From Apoderus coryli (taxonomy: Eukaryota; Arthropoda; Insecta; Coleoptera; Attelabidae), in contig OU452212.1 in NCBI GenBank assembly GCA_911728435.2, positions 3,726,563-3,790,562 on the forward strand: DNA of 64,000 bases. Reading direction: 5' to 3'. Shown piece by piece: positions 42,501 through 50,150 of this stretch (positions are counted from its first letter, which is position 1; every line of letters begins with the position of its first letter). The notes under the pieces are model-generated. The model saw only the letters and a program-made list of their open reading frames with translations. It was not told the origin of the DNA and did no database searches. The translations under genes and the position numbers were made by a program.

Positions 42501-45500
42501 GTTTCTAAAAAGTTTCTGTTTATTTATATTCGCTTGCAACCTGGATTGTTCGATGTTGGGTAGCTTCAGGAAAAAGATTTCCAAGTTTCATGAAGATCTA
42601 CAAATCGGCTTGCTACCAGTTAAATTTTGATAGACATCTACTCTATATAATTTATATTTTTAAATAGTGTGTATTTATAGTTTTATTAAGAAACGTTAAT
42701 CATTTATTATTTGTAAATAAAATTGGTATCATGTTTATATTCATTTAATATATAAAGTCGTTGACCTTAAAAAATCATGGCGCGCCACTGGTCGTTCGGC
42801 TGTATTGGGAAATTATGGCTGCTGGCTCTGGCTGTCAAATTCACACCGGTTAAGGAATCTCACGTTTCAGGTTTTCCCAACTACTTACAACTTGAAAGTA
42901 CACATTGGACGTAAAGAACAAGTGCACAAAATTCCTCTTTCGGGACATACATACATCAACATGAACATAAAATAATTAACAATAAGAGTCTTCTATAAAA
43001 TAGTCATGAAATCCACAATAAAACCTCATCAATCTAATTATCTATTTGGTGTTATTAAAAGTTATGTCTGTAAGAAGGGCCTCAATAAGTAGCACAAAAC
43101 CGGCTGCAATTAAAGGAATTTTGTCCATCCTTTCTTGGATAATAAATTAAATAACAATAATAAATAACTGTCAAATGAAAACTTATCCAAAATTAAACAA
43201 TTGACACTTAACTTACTTGTAATCACATTTCTTTATCTTTGCGTATGTCTCTTTCAGAGAACTAGTCTCAAATGGTGGCCTACCAATTAACAACGTGTAC
43301 ATAATACATCCAATAGACCAAATATCCACCTCGAATGAATGGCCCTCTTTATTTAATATTTCTGGGGCGATATAGTTCGGGGTACCACACAATGTTTTTT
43401 TCCGTTCACCATCATATTCGATGCGGGCCGCCAAACCGAAATCGCCTATTTTCACATGTAAATTATCATTAAGAAAGAGATTGCCTAACTTGAGATCGCG
43501 ATGGATGATGCGATTTTTGTGCAAATAAGAAACACCCTCCAGTATTTGTTTCATGAAGAAACGTGTCTCCGGCTCAGTTAGGGCTTTTCTACGCTTATGC
43601 AGCTCCATCATCGACTAAAAAATACAAATGTTATTCGGAAAGCTATGAAAATTTGGCAGTATACTCCGCGACGGATTACATTTACATGAAATTCTTGTAT
43701 GCAATTTGTGTATAATCTCCTATAGCTAAGTTCAGCGGTTTTGACTTATTTGAAGATTTAACTCAGAATGAACGTTTTCAGTTCCAATTTTATTTCAATA
43801 CGGAATCAGTTAATAGTAATAATAATGATAATAATATCTTTATTGTCTAACAGGTATTGCTACCCAATAACAAGACAAAATCTTACATTAATTAGCATAC
43901 AAAAATACCCAACTCAGAACTAACTTAAAACTAACTGAAAAATACAAAAAAGGAAATACACGCTTCAAAATTGAGAGGATTACAAGAACAATTAATAATA
44001 ACAATAAATAATTAAAACATGAACATAATTCATCAAAACAAACACAAATCAGTAGCCCCCAAACATGTCTCTAAACTTTTCTTAAAAGAATCAAGCGATA
44101 CATTAGAAAAAATCAACGTTTTCATTAGTAACTAATCGGTTGCTGTATTTACAAGCCCGAAATAGCGGTGCTTTAGATTCATAATTAGAACGAATCTGTG
44201 GCACCCAAAATAAACTAGCGCTTCTAGAGTGAACCCTAGGGACACGAAACCATAGCTGCTGAAGCAACCGAGGACAATCCAACATATTGTTGATCAACTT
44301 AAAAAGAACGATCTGAGACGCGAAGATGCGTCTCTCGGCTAACGGCCTAAATCCGAACCTTGCAAGTAACAGGCCGTGATCACACCCACGAGGAGGAAAA
44401 TATCCATCAATTTTAAATGACAAATATTTTAAAAACTTACGTTGGATACTCGCCAATCTCTGTATATGAACACGGTAGATGGGCGACCAAATGATTGTAG
44501 CGAATTCCAAAATAGACACAACAAAGGCGAAATAGAGACTTTTCAGGCAGTCCATGTTGTTGAATTCTCTGGTCTGTCTAAAAATAAATCCTAACAAAGC
44601 ATTAGCAGAAACTTGCTCAATGTGGTAGTTTAAAGATAAATCACCATCCAAGTATACACCAAGATCTTTGATTAAAGCGCAGCGTTCCAAATTTGAATTA
44701 TCGATGGTGTAGTTTCGCAAAAACGGATCTTGACGTCTTGTAAATGTCACCGACTTACATTTGTTCAGATTTAGAGGAAGTCTATTTAGATCACACCATT
44801 CTGAGAGCCGACACAGATCTGTTGCTGTGCGCAATCGTTCTCACAAACAACAGTAGGATACAATTTTAAATCATCCGCAAACAACAAATAATTGCTATTG
44901 AAACCAGAGCCAATATCGTTTACGAATATTGCAAAGAGAAGAGGAGCCAACGTGCTGCCCTACGGAGTTCCACTTGAGGCTGTGAATGAACTTGAACTGA
45001 ATCCATTGTATACAACAAATTGTTGCCTTGTTCCCAGATAGGACTGAAAAAAAGATATCAGATTCCTGCCGAAGCCAATGTCGCACATCTTCTGTTGAAT
45101 CAGGGAATGATCAATCTTATCGAACGCCTTGGAAAAGTCGATATAGATTGCGTCGACCTGCAAACCACGAAAGTGGTTAGAATGGTCACCGTAGAACGAC
45201 CCTTAATGAACCCATGTTGCTGGTAAAATAGGAGGAGGAGGCAGTGAATTTGTTTGGTACTTATTTTTCCAGTCGGTGTTTATAATCGAAGAGGAGCGGG
45301 ATGTATTGATAAATCAAACGACGTAGTTTGTTCTATTAGTAGCTCTATCAAGAATTTTTGAGTCTGGCAAAAATTTTCCGATGGGTTCCAACGAAACACG
45401 AGATCATGAAACTCACGAAAAATAGCAATCTGGCTGATCTCAAGTTGTGGAAAGCCTGGCTAAAAATTTGCGGATCTGAAAATTCAACCAATTTTTTGAA

Positions 45501-47491
45501 TACTTTTTTTTGCATGTTTGAAATTTAACATATAAAACATAAAAATGTTGGGGGCGGGAGATGCCTACATGTAGAAACACCTCTCTGTGCGATCACGGTA
45601 CGTGATGGCGCGGTAGACTGCATATGCCAAGTAGGTATGGACTACATCTATGACAAGATGCCAATAAAACAGAAAAAAATCATATAAATTGATACCATAA
45701 ACTCGAAAATTGCAAAAATATAGCTCTTCTTCCTAGCTATACTACAATTATATGGAACAAATATGTCTGGCTCATAATTTCAATCACGAAGTCCTACATC
45801 TACATAAGAGGCCAAGTAGTCAGATGACAGAATGGGTAGGTAGGTAGGTTCAAAATGAGTGGGTCGGCACGGGACCCTCCACGGCGACCACCGAGGGTCT
45901 ATTGTGGCTCATACCTATTTATATGTCACCGAGCAGCTCAATCTTCTTAATGAAGTCGATTATTTTGCTGGGTGAGCTTTCTTTTAGGTTACTTCATTAA
46001 ATATTGTAAATCTGGTCCTAGCTACCACTGGGCAAGAACATAGTACATCTTCCGCCGTCTCATGATCCTCCAGGCACAATCGGCAGATAGAAGGGGTCGA
46101 ACGGCGTTTACAAATTTAGGTAATAAAGCTGGAATGCCGGTTACCTGGGAACAGCTGCCCAGTACTTTCGAGTTTGAATTTGCACTTATACTACCACCCG
46201 CGAATAGCCACAACAGAAAATATTAATAATTTCAATTAGAAGTATAATTTCGCCACAGGTAACTTCCAGGTATCAATTTTACGTAAAATAAAAGATTGAC
46301 TTACCCTTTTCCTACAGAGTTCGAGAATGATATAGACATTTAAATTATCCTCAAAAAAACTGTGAAACCCAACAATGTTCCTATGCGACAACGATGAATG
46401 AATAGTCACCTCCTGCATCATTTTATCCTTTTGATGTTGTTTTGTCATAAGAGTTTTGGGAACAATTTTCCCCGCATAGGCTCTTTTTGTGGCCATATTT
46501 ATTACTTCGTAACATTTGGCAAATCCTCCCTAAAAAACAATAATTAAGTTCATAGGTAGGTATATAAAAGAATATATTATTCAAAATTCATGAAGCATAT
46601 GGTCGAACGCATCAATAACTAGAGCCGAATTATAATTATGCCCTCTCAGTGTTGCATACAAAATCGCTAAGTTAACTATAAACCAAATACTTTTGGGATT
46701 ACGTAAACAAACATCAGTACTTGAAAATCATCCAAAATAATTCAACATGAGTTGAACACATGGTTGGGACAATTCTCAATATTCATTCCCTAAGAGTCTT
46801 TACAACTAGTCGTCGTCAGTCCTCATAGCTTTAACATTAACACAGATTGCTACCACCAGCATTTTTGACCAAACGCCCTGTTTCCCTCAAATGAAAATTA
46901 AGAACAAATAAAACTGTATCCTTAAGTCCTTTTTAGGTATACAACTAGGTACTACAAATGGTACCAAACACCTTATGAGAGCTAGTACATTATTTTTCGA
47001 TGAATCAAAGATAGACACACGCCTTGTAGCAGTTTTAAATAACTTATTTAAGCAAATTTTCAACGTTTCTTAAATTCTAAGGCAAAGCCATTAAACACAT
47101 TAGGCTAAGGTAGGTATTTAAAATAAAGTGGAAACAACAGAGTAGGTAGTTAAATACTAAATTGGTGGTTTTGAGTTAAGTCAGATTATAAACCAGTAAT
47201 TCCTTATTACAATAACTGGTTACTTAAGATCCCGGAAGGGAAATATCGTGAGTTTCTGTAAGATTTTGAGACTACCTATTATTATGCTACTTTACTAACA
47301 TTTAAAATTATGCTATTTTAAACAGTTAATAGTAAATATATTGATCTATCCAAACTTATGTACCAGGCACCTGAACCTACTTCTAAAAAACATTTACTGA
47401 CCTTGCCGAAGTAACGTCCTTTTTGATAGTTAATTCTTTCATTTTCATCGCATATTATACTTGGAATATCTGTATCTTCAGTTTTAGACAT
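27547..47491 (-). CDS. polo: Polo kinase, PLK1 type (8 exons)
   Basis: Mitotic Ser/Thr kinase acting at centrosomes, kinetochores and the midbody. Exons (minus strand, 5' to 3'): 47491-47402, 46529-46305, 43614-43217, 41143-40926, 36507-36380, 32503-32310, 29885-29642, 27747-27547. Phases agree and the total is 1698 nt, 565 aa (Drosophila polo is 576). Kinase domain: [11 protein letters not shown] loop, ATP Lys51 in [19 protein letters not shown] (Asp145), DFGLA (Asp163), T-loop [14 protein letters not shown] with Thr179. Two polo boxes follow: [13 protein letters not shown] (Trp379) and DHTKIIMCP with His505 and Lys507, the phosphopeptide pincer. Gene size comes from TE-filled introns; intron 6 also carries a tRNA gene. 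No exon is disrupted. Exon 5 has a non-consensus donor (GTAATA). It is PLK1-class and not PLK4 because of its polo-box sequence and length. Confidence 0.96.
27860..28340 (+). pseudogene. LINE fragment (endonuclease end and linker) in polo intron 7
   Basis: Frames on the plus strand read [12 protein letters not shown] (end of a LINE endonuclease), then [21 protein letters not shown] and [20 protein letters not shown], followed by a charged helix. This matches the linker between endonuclease and RT in a widespread CR1/RTE-like family. An exact 36-bp inverted repeat interrupts it (27952-27987 and 28135-28170). Confidence 0.6.
28345..28765 (-). pseudogene. LINE 3' coding end, minus copy
   Basis: The frame 28731-28366 reads [35 protein letters not shown] and, near the end, [15 protein letters not shown]. 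It is the C-terminal tail (with a zinc-knuckle-like CxxC segment) typical of this LINE group. It is antisense to the copy at 28805-29262 and sense to polo. Confidence 0.75.
28805..29262 (+). pseudogene. LINE 3' coding end, plus copy
   Basis: The frame 28833-29165 reads [20 protein letters not shown], then [11 protein letters not shown] and [20 protein letters not shown], the same tail as its neighbour on the minus strand. Together the two form a head-to-head inverted pair spanning about 28330-29262, with GTGGCCAGTCCAT and its complement next to the centre. Confidence 0.75.
30020..30092 (-). tRNA. tRNA-Val (anticodon AAC)
   Basis: A full 73-nt cloverleaf reads on the minus strand: acceptor GTTTCCG pairing with CGGAAAC, A box TGGTGTAGTGGTTATCAC, anticodon stem CCGCC/GGCGG-type with AAC in the loop (plus-strand 30057-30059), and B box GGTTCGATCCC. 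A T-run, a Pol III terminator, follows at plus-strand 30007-30018. It lies in polo intron 6 on the same strand as polo. CCA is not encoded, as expected in eukaryotes. Confidence 0.95.
30100..31140. other. Polo intron 6, no recognised element
   Basis: AT-rich with no coding signal or repeat boundary I can support beyond the tRNA gene just left of it. Confidence 0.4.
31150..31800. repeat. Inverted-repeat unit in polo intron 6
   Basis: The block GGACCAGTTAAAACTACTGA then CCCTATCCAGGGGCGTTCAT (31322-31370) is mirrored at about 31617-31692 by ATGAACGCCCCTGGATAGGG and GTCAGTAGTTTTAACTCGTC. A third, direct copy of the CCCCTGTATAGGG segment occurs near 31765. No frame is present. It resembles a short foldback transposon. 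Confidence 0.6.
33080..33385 (+). pseudogene. Decayed LINE RT palm in polo intron 5
   Basis: On the plus strand [20 protein letters not shown] (around 33228-33287) followed by TVLFW matches the YIND…FADDT palm block of non-LTR RTs, with Asn replacing the first catalytic Asp. The surrounding frame has many stops. Confidence 0.5.
34030..36372 (+). mobile_element. LINE, degenerate, in polo intron 5 (antisense)
   Basis: Successive plus-strand frames cover the linker ([23 protein letters not shown]), the RT start ([22 protein letters not shown]), the palm ([28 protein letters not shown]), [16 protein letters not shown], and the tail ([28 protein letters not shown]). Frameshifts and stops break it. 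The 3' UTR has a tandem duplicate (blocks near 36160 and 36250, each with AAGTAAC…GGTAGAGTGG(A)). The tail runs into ATTTATTTATTA, immediately next to the exon 5 splice donor of polo. Confidence 0.85.
36707..37441. mobile_element. PIF/Harbinger-like foldback MITE in polo intron 4
   Basis: The ends GGCCCATTCTACACGA and, on the minus strand, GGCCCATTCTATACGA are flanked by TAA on each side (36704-36706 and 37442-37444). Long arms 36768-37072 and 37180-37441 are near-perfect reverse complements, including the GC-rich TATACGAGCGTGTAGACGC block. The extra left piece (36707-36767) looks like a partial duplicate of the end. No transposase frame is present. Confidence 0.8.
37930..40495 (+). mobile_element. 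LINE, family B, near-complete but broken, in polo intron 4 (antisense)
   Basis: The endonuclease end ([20 protein letters not shown], then [11 protein letters not shown]) is followed by the [66 protein letters not shown] and [10 protein letters not shown], then [25 protein letters not shown] and the C-terminal TSLNL. Stops break the frame at about 39474 and 39789. The 3' end has GTCTTGTAATTGGGTGTAAA and CCTGTTAGACA then an ATTT repeat, shared with the minus-strand copies at 43820 and 49462. Nearly all of the RT is readable, so this is a relatively young copy. Confidence 0.85.
41262..41300 (-). other. Degenerate hammerhead-like motif (PLE remnant)
   Basis: The minus strand reads CTGAAGA, one extra A, GGGTC, loop TCAGTA, GACCC, then GACA where GAAA is expected, then CACC. 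The layout is the same as in the intact PLE at 57236-61264 but with a damaged core. Downstream sequence (GGATGCAATTAAATAAATTG) is consistent with a PLE 3' end. Confidence 0.5.
41335..42055 (-). pseudogene. DDE transposase C-terminal remnant in polo intron 3
   Basis: The minus-strand frame 42048-41857 reads [20 protein letters not shown], then [17 protein letters not shown], a known block around the third catalytic acidic residue of a widespread insect DDE_3 transposon (usually WP.RSPDL.PLDF). A frame ending near 41771 supplies the carboxy end ([19 protein letters not shown]). The outer end is TACAGGGTGTTTCG near 41336. The DDE-block residues are altered, so it is inactive. Confidence 0.7.
41479..41581. 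repeat. Perfect hairpin, 50-bp arms, 3-base loop
   Basis: Bases 41479-41528 (beginning AGTTTAGGGATAGTGGATTT) are exactly reverse-complemented at 41532-41581 with only GCC between. It lies near the end of the transposon remnant in polo intron 3. Confidence 0.95.
42060..43216. other. Polo intron 3, right part, unassigned
   Basis: No gene or defined element. A 95-residue minus-strand frame at 42584-42297 has no recognisable motif and is probably chance or old repeat. Confidence 0.4.
43819..45240 (-). mobile_element. LINE, family B, 5'-truncated, in polo intron 2 (sense)
   Basis: Minus-strand frames give the RT palm ([20 protein letters not shown], then SFTASSGTP and [10 protein letters not shown] in other frames) and, from 44834, a 243-residue tail: [69 protein letters not shown]. 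At least two frameshifts separate the parts. The 3' end (GTCTTGTTATTGGG, CCTGTTAGACAATAAAGATA, ATT tail) is family B, as at 40495 and 49462. It runs in the same direction as polo, so its tail could supply intronic poly(A) signals. Confidence 0.85.
45830..46213 (-). pseudogene. LINE 3' fragment (Jockey/LOA-like) in polo intron 2
   Basis: The minus-strand frame 46213-46022 has a zinc-knuckle-like run ending [20 protein letters not shown], resembling the Cys-rich tail after RNase H in R1/LOA elements. Farther on, [16 protein letters not shown] then [16 protein letters not shown] resembles the usual C-terminus of this group. It is short and frameshifted. Confidence 0.5.
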
Positions 47492-47499
47492 TATTTAGT

Positions 47500-48240
47500 A
47501 CACTAATTCACACTACAACACAAATGTAATAATTGTTTATAAAACTTAAATGAGAATACGTTAAAAATATAAAATAGTTTTATTCTAAAAATGGCAGTTA
47601 TGGCAGTTGCTTTCGTGTTTTAGATTTAGTTTCAAATTGCTTTATTTTGATTGGTTGCTCACTATACATATATATACTCTGACACAGGAAAACAGTTAAC
47701 ATACCGAGGACATTATAATATATCTCTTTGTATATATCAGATAAAGACAGAGAATATTTTATGTATCGTTGATTGCAAGCTATGGTCTGACTGCGTTTAT
47801 ACACGTTTATCGTTTATACAGAATAATATGAGGGAATTGTTTTCAATCATCTCAAGTTCTCACGCTGTTCGTTTTAAAGAAGAAATCTAACAACCTAAAG
47901 ACCCAAATATACCTTATCCTATATAAGCTGCCAGTAACTTTGATATGCGACTAATAAATTTTACAGTTTTACGTTCCTTTTACAACAAAAACGGAAGTGA
48001 GGTTTACTAACCTGCTACTGCAGGCGATCACTGATCATGCAAAGCGTGATGAGTGATCCGATTTTCTAGCTGTAGAATAAACGAAATTAGGGAGTTAAAG
48101 TTGTACATGAGACGAGACGTATCTATGCTGACATAACGGAAATTATTTAGGATAAGTCAATTGAAAAATCTAGGACCGAAAATGAGTTAAAGTTTGATTA
48201 GCAACGTAACGCATTTCTCTTAGGTTATATTTATATTTGA
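47500..48240. other. Probable polo promoter side, no motif called
   Basis: Sequence directly upstream of the polo start codon on the minus strand. No TATA box, initiator or CpG-rich island stands out, and no repeat boundary was found. Confidence 0.35.
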
Positions 48241-48248
48241 CTCGTTCG

Positions 48249-48771
48249 TAGGGGTGAAACGATATATCGATATATTAAAAATATTCTTTTAATATATCGA
48301 TATATTTTAATCGATATATTTCTTTCGATATATCGAAACAAATATCGATATATACAACACGATATATCGGTACATTATCAAAATAAATGTATCTGCTACA
48401 GCTGCTTTCTTTCGCTAGTTTTCTTGATCCGGATTTATTAATCACGATTTGTTGGATTTCTGAAGGCTCGATAAGTTTACCTAAAAGAGGCAAGGGGATG
48501 AATCAGAAAATGCGTTTTTACCGAAAGAACATGTGAATCCAAACGCGATTGGATCCTGAAATCAGTAGCGAAAGAAAGCAGCTTACATTCATTATTTGAA
48601 TCTTTAAAATTTGAAGTTTATTTACAACTACAATCCAATCTAAAATAAAAATATAGCAAATATATCGATATATATAAAATATCGATATTTTTCATTCGAT
48701 ATATCGATATATAGTTTCGATATATCTTTTGATTCAATATATCGATATATTTATTTATTTTGCCATCCCTA
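48249..48771. mobile_element. hAT-like MITE rich in TATCGATA
   Basis: The element starts TAGGGGTGAAACG and ends GCCATCCCTA, so the outer bases are imperfect inverted repeats (TAGGGGTG and TAGGGATG). CTCGTTCG occurs directly on both sides (48241-48248 and 48772-48779), an 8-bp target duplication as made by hAT transposases. Both ends consist largely of GATATATCGATATAT-type repeats. I count seven exact TATCGATA 8-mers. A foldback pair around TGCTTTCTTTCGCTA (48400-48430 and 48548-48590) fills the middle. Confidence 0.85.
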
Positions 48772-48824
48772 CTCGTTCGTTGATCGGATACCTCCGGTCA
48801 TACAATAGAAGATTTCCGGTAGAA

Positions 48825-49125
48825 TTAGGGACGCTAAAAAAATAAAAATTATCGATACCGATACTTTTTGCCAAGTATCGATTCCTACCGATACTTGTCT
48901 AAAAAGTATCGATACTCTTAGGTATCGGTATCGAAAAAAAAACACTGAAAAAATAATTCAGAGAAATGGTGATGGCAGTATAATGTACAATAATTATTTT
49001 CGATACCGATACTGCTACGAAAGTATCGATACCAACTTGGATTCGTTTAAAAGTATCGATACCAAAAATACTCGATACTGCAGGATAAGTATCGATACTC
49101 TCAAAGTATCGGTAGTATCCCTAAT
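48825..49125. repeat. Second TATCGATA-rich element
   Basis: It begins TTAGGGACGCT and ends GTATCCCTAAT, so its ends again resemble TAGGGAT-type terminal repeats, but I could not find a matching 8-bp duplication. Inside are five exact TATCGATA 8-mers plus variants of GTATCGATACC. No frame is present. Confidence 0.6.
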
Positions 49126-49359
49126 CATCAGCCAAGGCTAAATAATGCAGTTAGCGGCCGTGTTTCGTTCAAGAACTTTGTCTGAAATTAAGTACAACGC
49201 ACGAGCTGTCAACCGCGGCGGATGGCGCTAAAGCAGTGCCGCGTAGAAGCGCGGAATACTCTTGCGGAGGCCACGGCGCATGTTTTGTTATTGTTCTAAA
49301 ATCAACAAATTACAATGTAGTTTTAGGAAATAAATATAATATAAAAAATGTTGTAGATC

Positions 49360-49392
49360 CAGAAGAAGACAATAACTATTGTCGAAACGTCG
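49360..49392 (+). other. Degenerate hammerhead-like motif (PLE remnant)
   Basis: CAGAAGA (one change from CTGANGA), one extra A, a perfect 6-bp helix II (GACAAT/ATTGTC, loop AACT), then GAAAC and GTC. The same layout is found in the PLE at 57236-61264. The single base change in the core should impair cleavage. Confidence 0.55.
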
Positions 49393-49461
49393 ATAGGAGA
49401 AGGAAAAAATATATGACAATTTTAAAATTTGTTATAATTCTCGCACACCATGATGTCAAAA

Positions 49462-49760
49462 ATAATAATAATAATCTCTTTATTGTCTAACAGGTATAAC
49501 TACCCAATTACAAGACAAAACAAAAATATATATTATGATACAATGACATAGGTGATTGAAAATAAAACTAATAAATAAAACTAATAAAAGTAACAAAGGT
49601 ATAAAATAAAATGGCCACTCAAATAACTATCTAAATAATATCGATCTCATTAGCCTGTAAGTACCCGCGCAGGTCACGCTTAAATGAATTGAGTGATGCA
49701 TTAAAGTAATTAATATTCTCATTGATAGTCAGCATAATAAAATACTCTCGAAAACAATAT
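49462..49760 (-). mobile_element. LINE 3' end, family B, short copy
   Basis: The minus strand has a C-terminal coding piece (NYFNASLNSFKRDLRGYL), then the family B end with GTCTTGTAATTGGGTAG, CCTGTTAGACAATAAAGAGA and an ATT tail. It is strongly 5'-truncated. Confidence 0.7.
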
Positions 49761-50150
49761 TAGTCTAGATCCCTAATAAAACCGCGCGAATTGGCGTTGT
49801 GTCGTGCGTTGTCTCTCATATAAGTTTGAACAAGTCTCCGCGTGCACCGCGCCCGATGCTGGCATCCGCTCAGCCGCGCGGTTGCCAGTTCGTTGTCTTC
49901 CATTTTTTACAATAGAAATTAACATCCGCGTGACGGCCTTCCGCCGCGGTTGGCGGTTCGTGCGTTGTTCTCCTAATAACTTCATATAGATACAACATTA
50001 GGCACTATGTGTATTGCATAATATGGTATGAAGAGCTAATGAAAGATACAATAATTATAAATCATTCTTTATTACATACAAATAAAATATATTTACAAAA
50101 AGTTACAATATAATTAAAATAATATCGCATTAAAAATAATCAAACCTGAG

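Larger units (their letters stand above)
49195..49980. repeat. CpG-rich inverted blocks around a LINE tail
   Basis: ACAACGCACGAGCTGTCAAC with CGCGGCGGATGG at about 49195 is mirrored near 49930-49975 (minus strand ACAACGCACGAACCGCCAAC then CGCGGCGGAAGG). These blocks are unusually CpG-rich for the window. They enclose the hammerhead-like motif and the LINE tail, so the arrangement may be a composite of insertions in an older repeat. Confidence 0.4.

Noticed and set aside
42297..42584. 95-codon minus-strand frame in polo intron 3
   Set aside because: No domain is recognisable and neighbouring sequence is repeat-like.
48249..49125. Reading the TATCGATA arrays as a CRISPR array or simple satellite
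   Set aside because: Spacers are neither uniform nor unique, the organism is eukaryotic, and the left unit has defined ends and a target duplication.
49773..49985. 70-codon Arg-rich minus-strand frame
   Set aside because: It follows from the CpG-rich repeat block; no family motif and no splice context.
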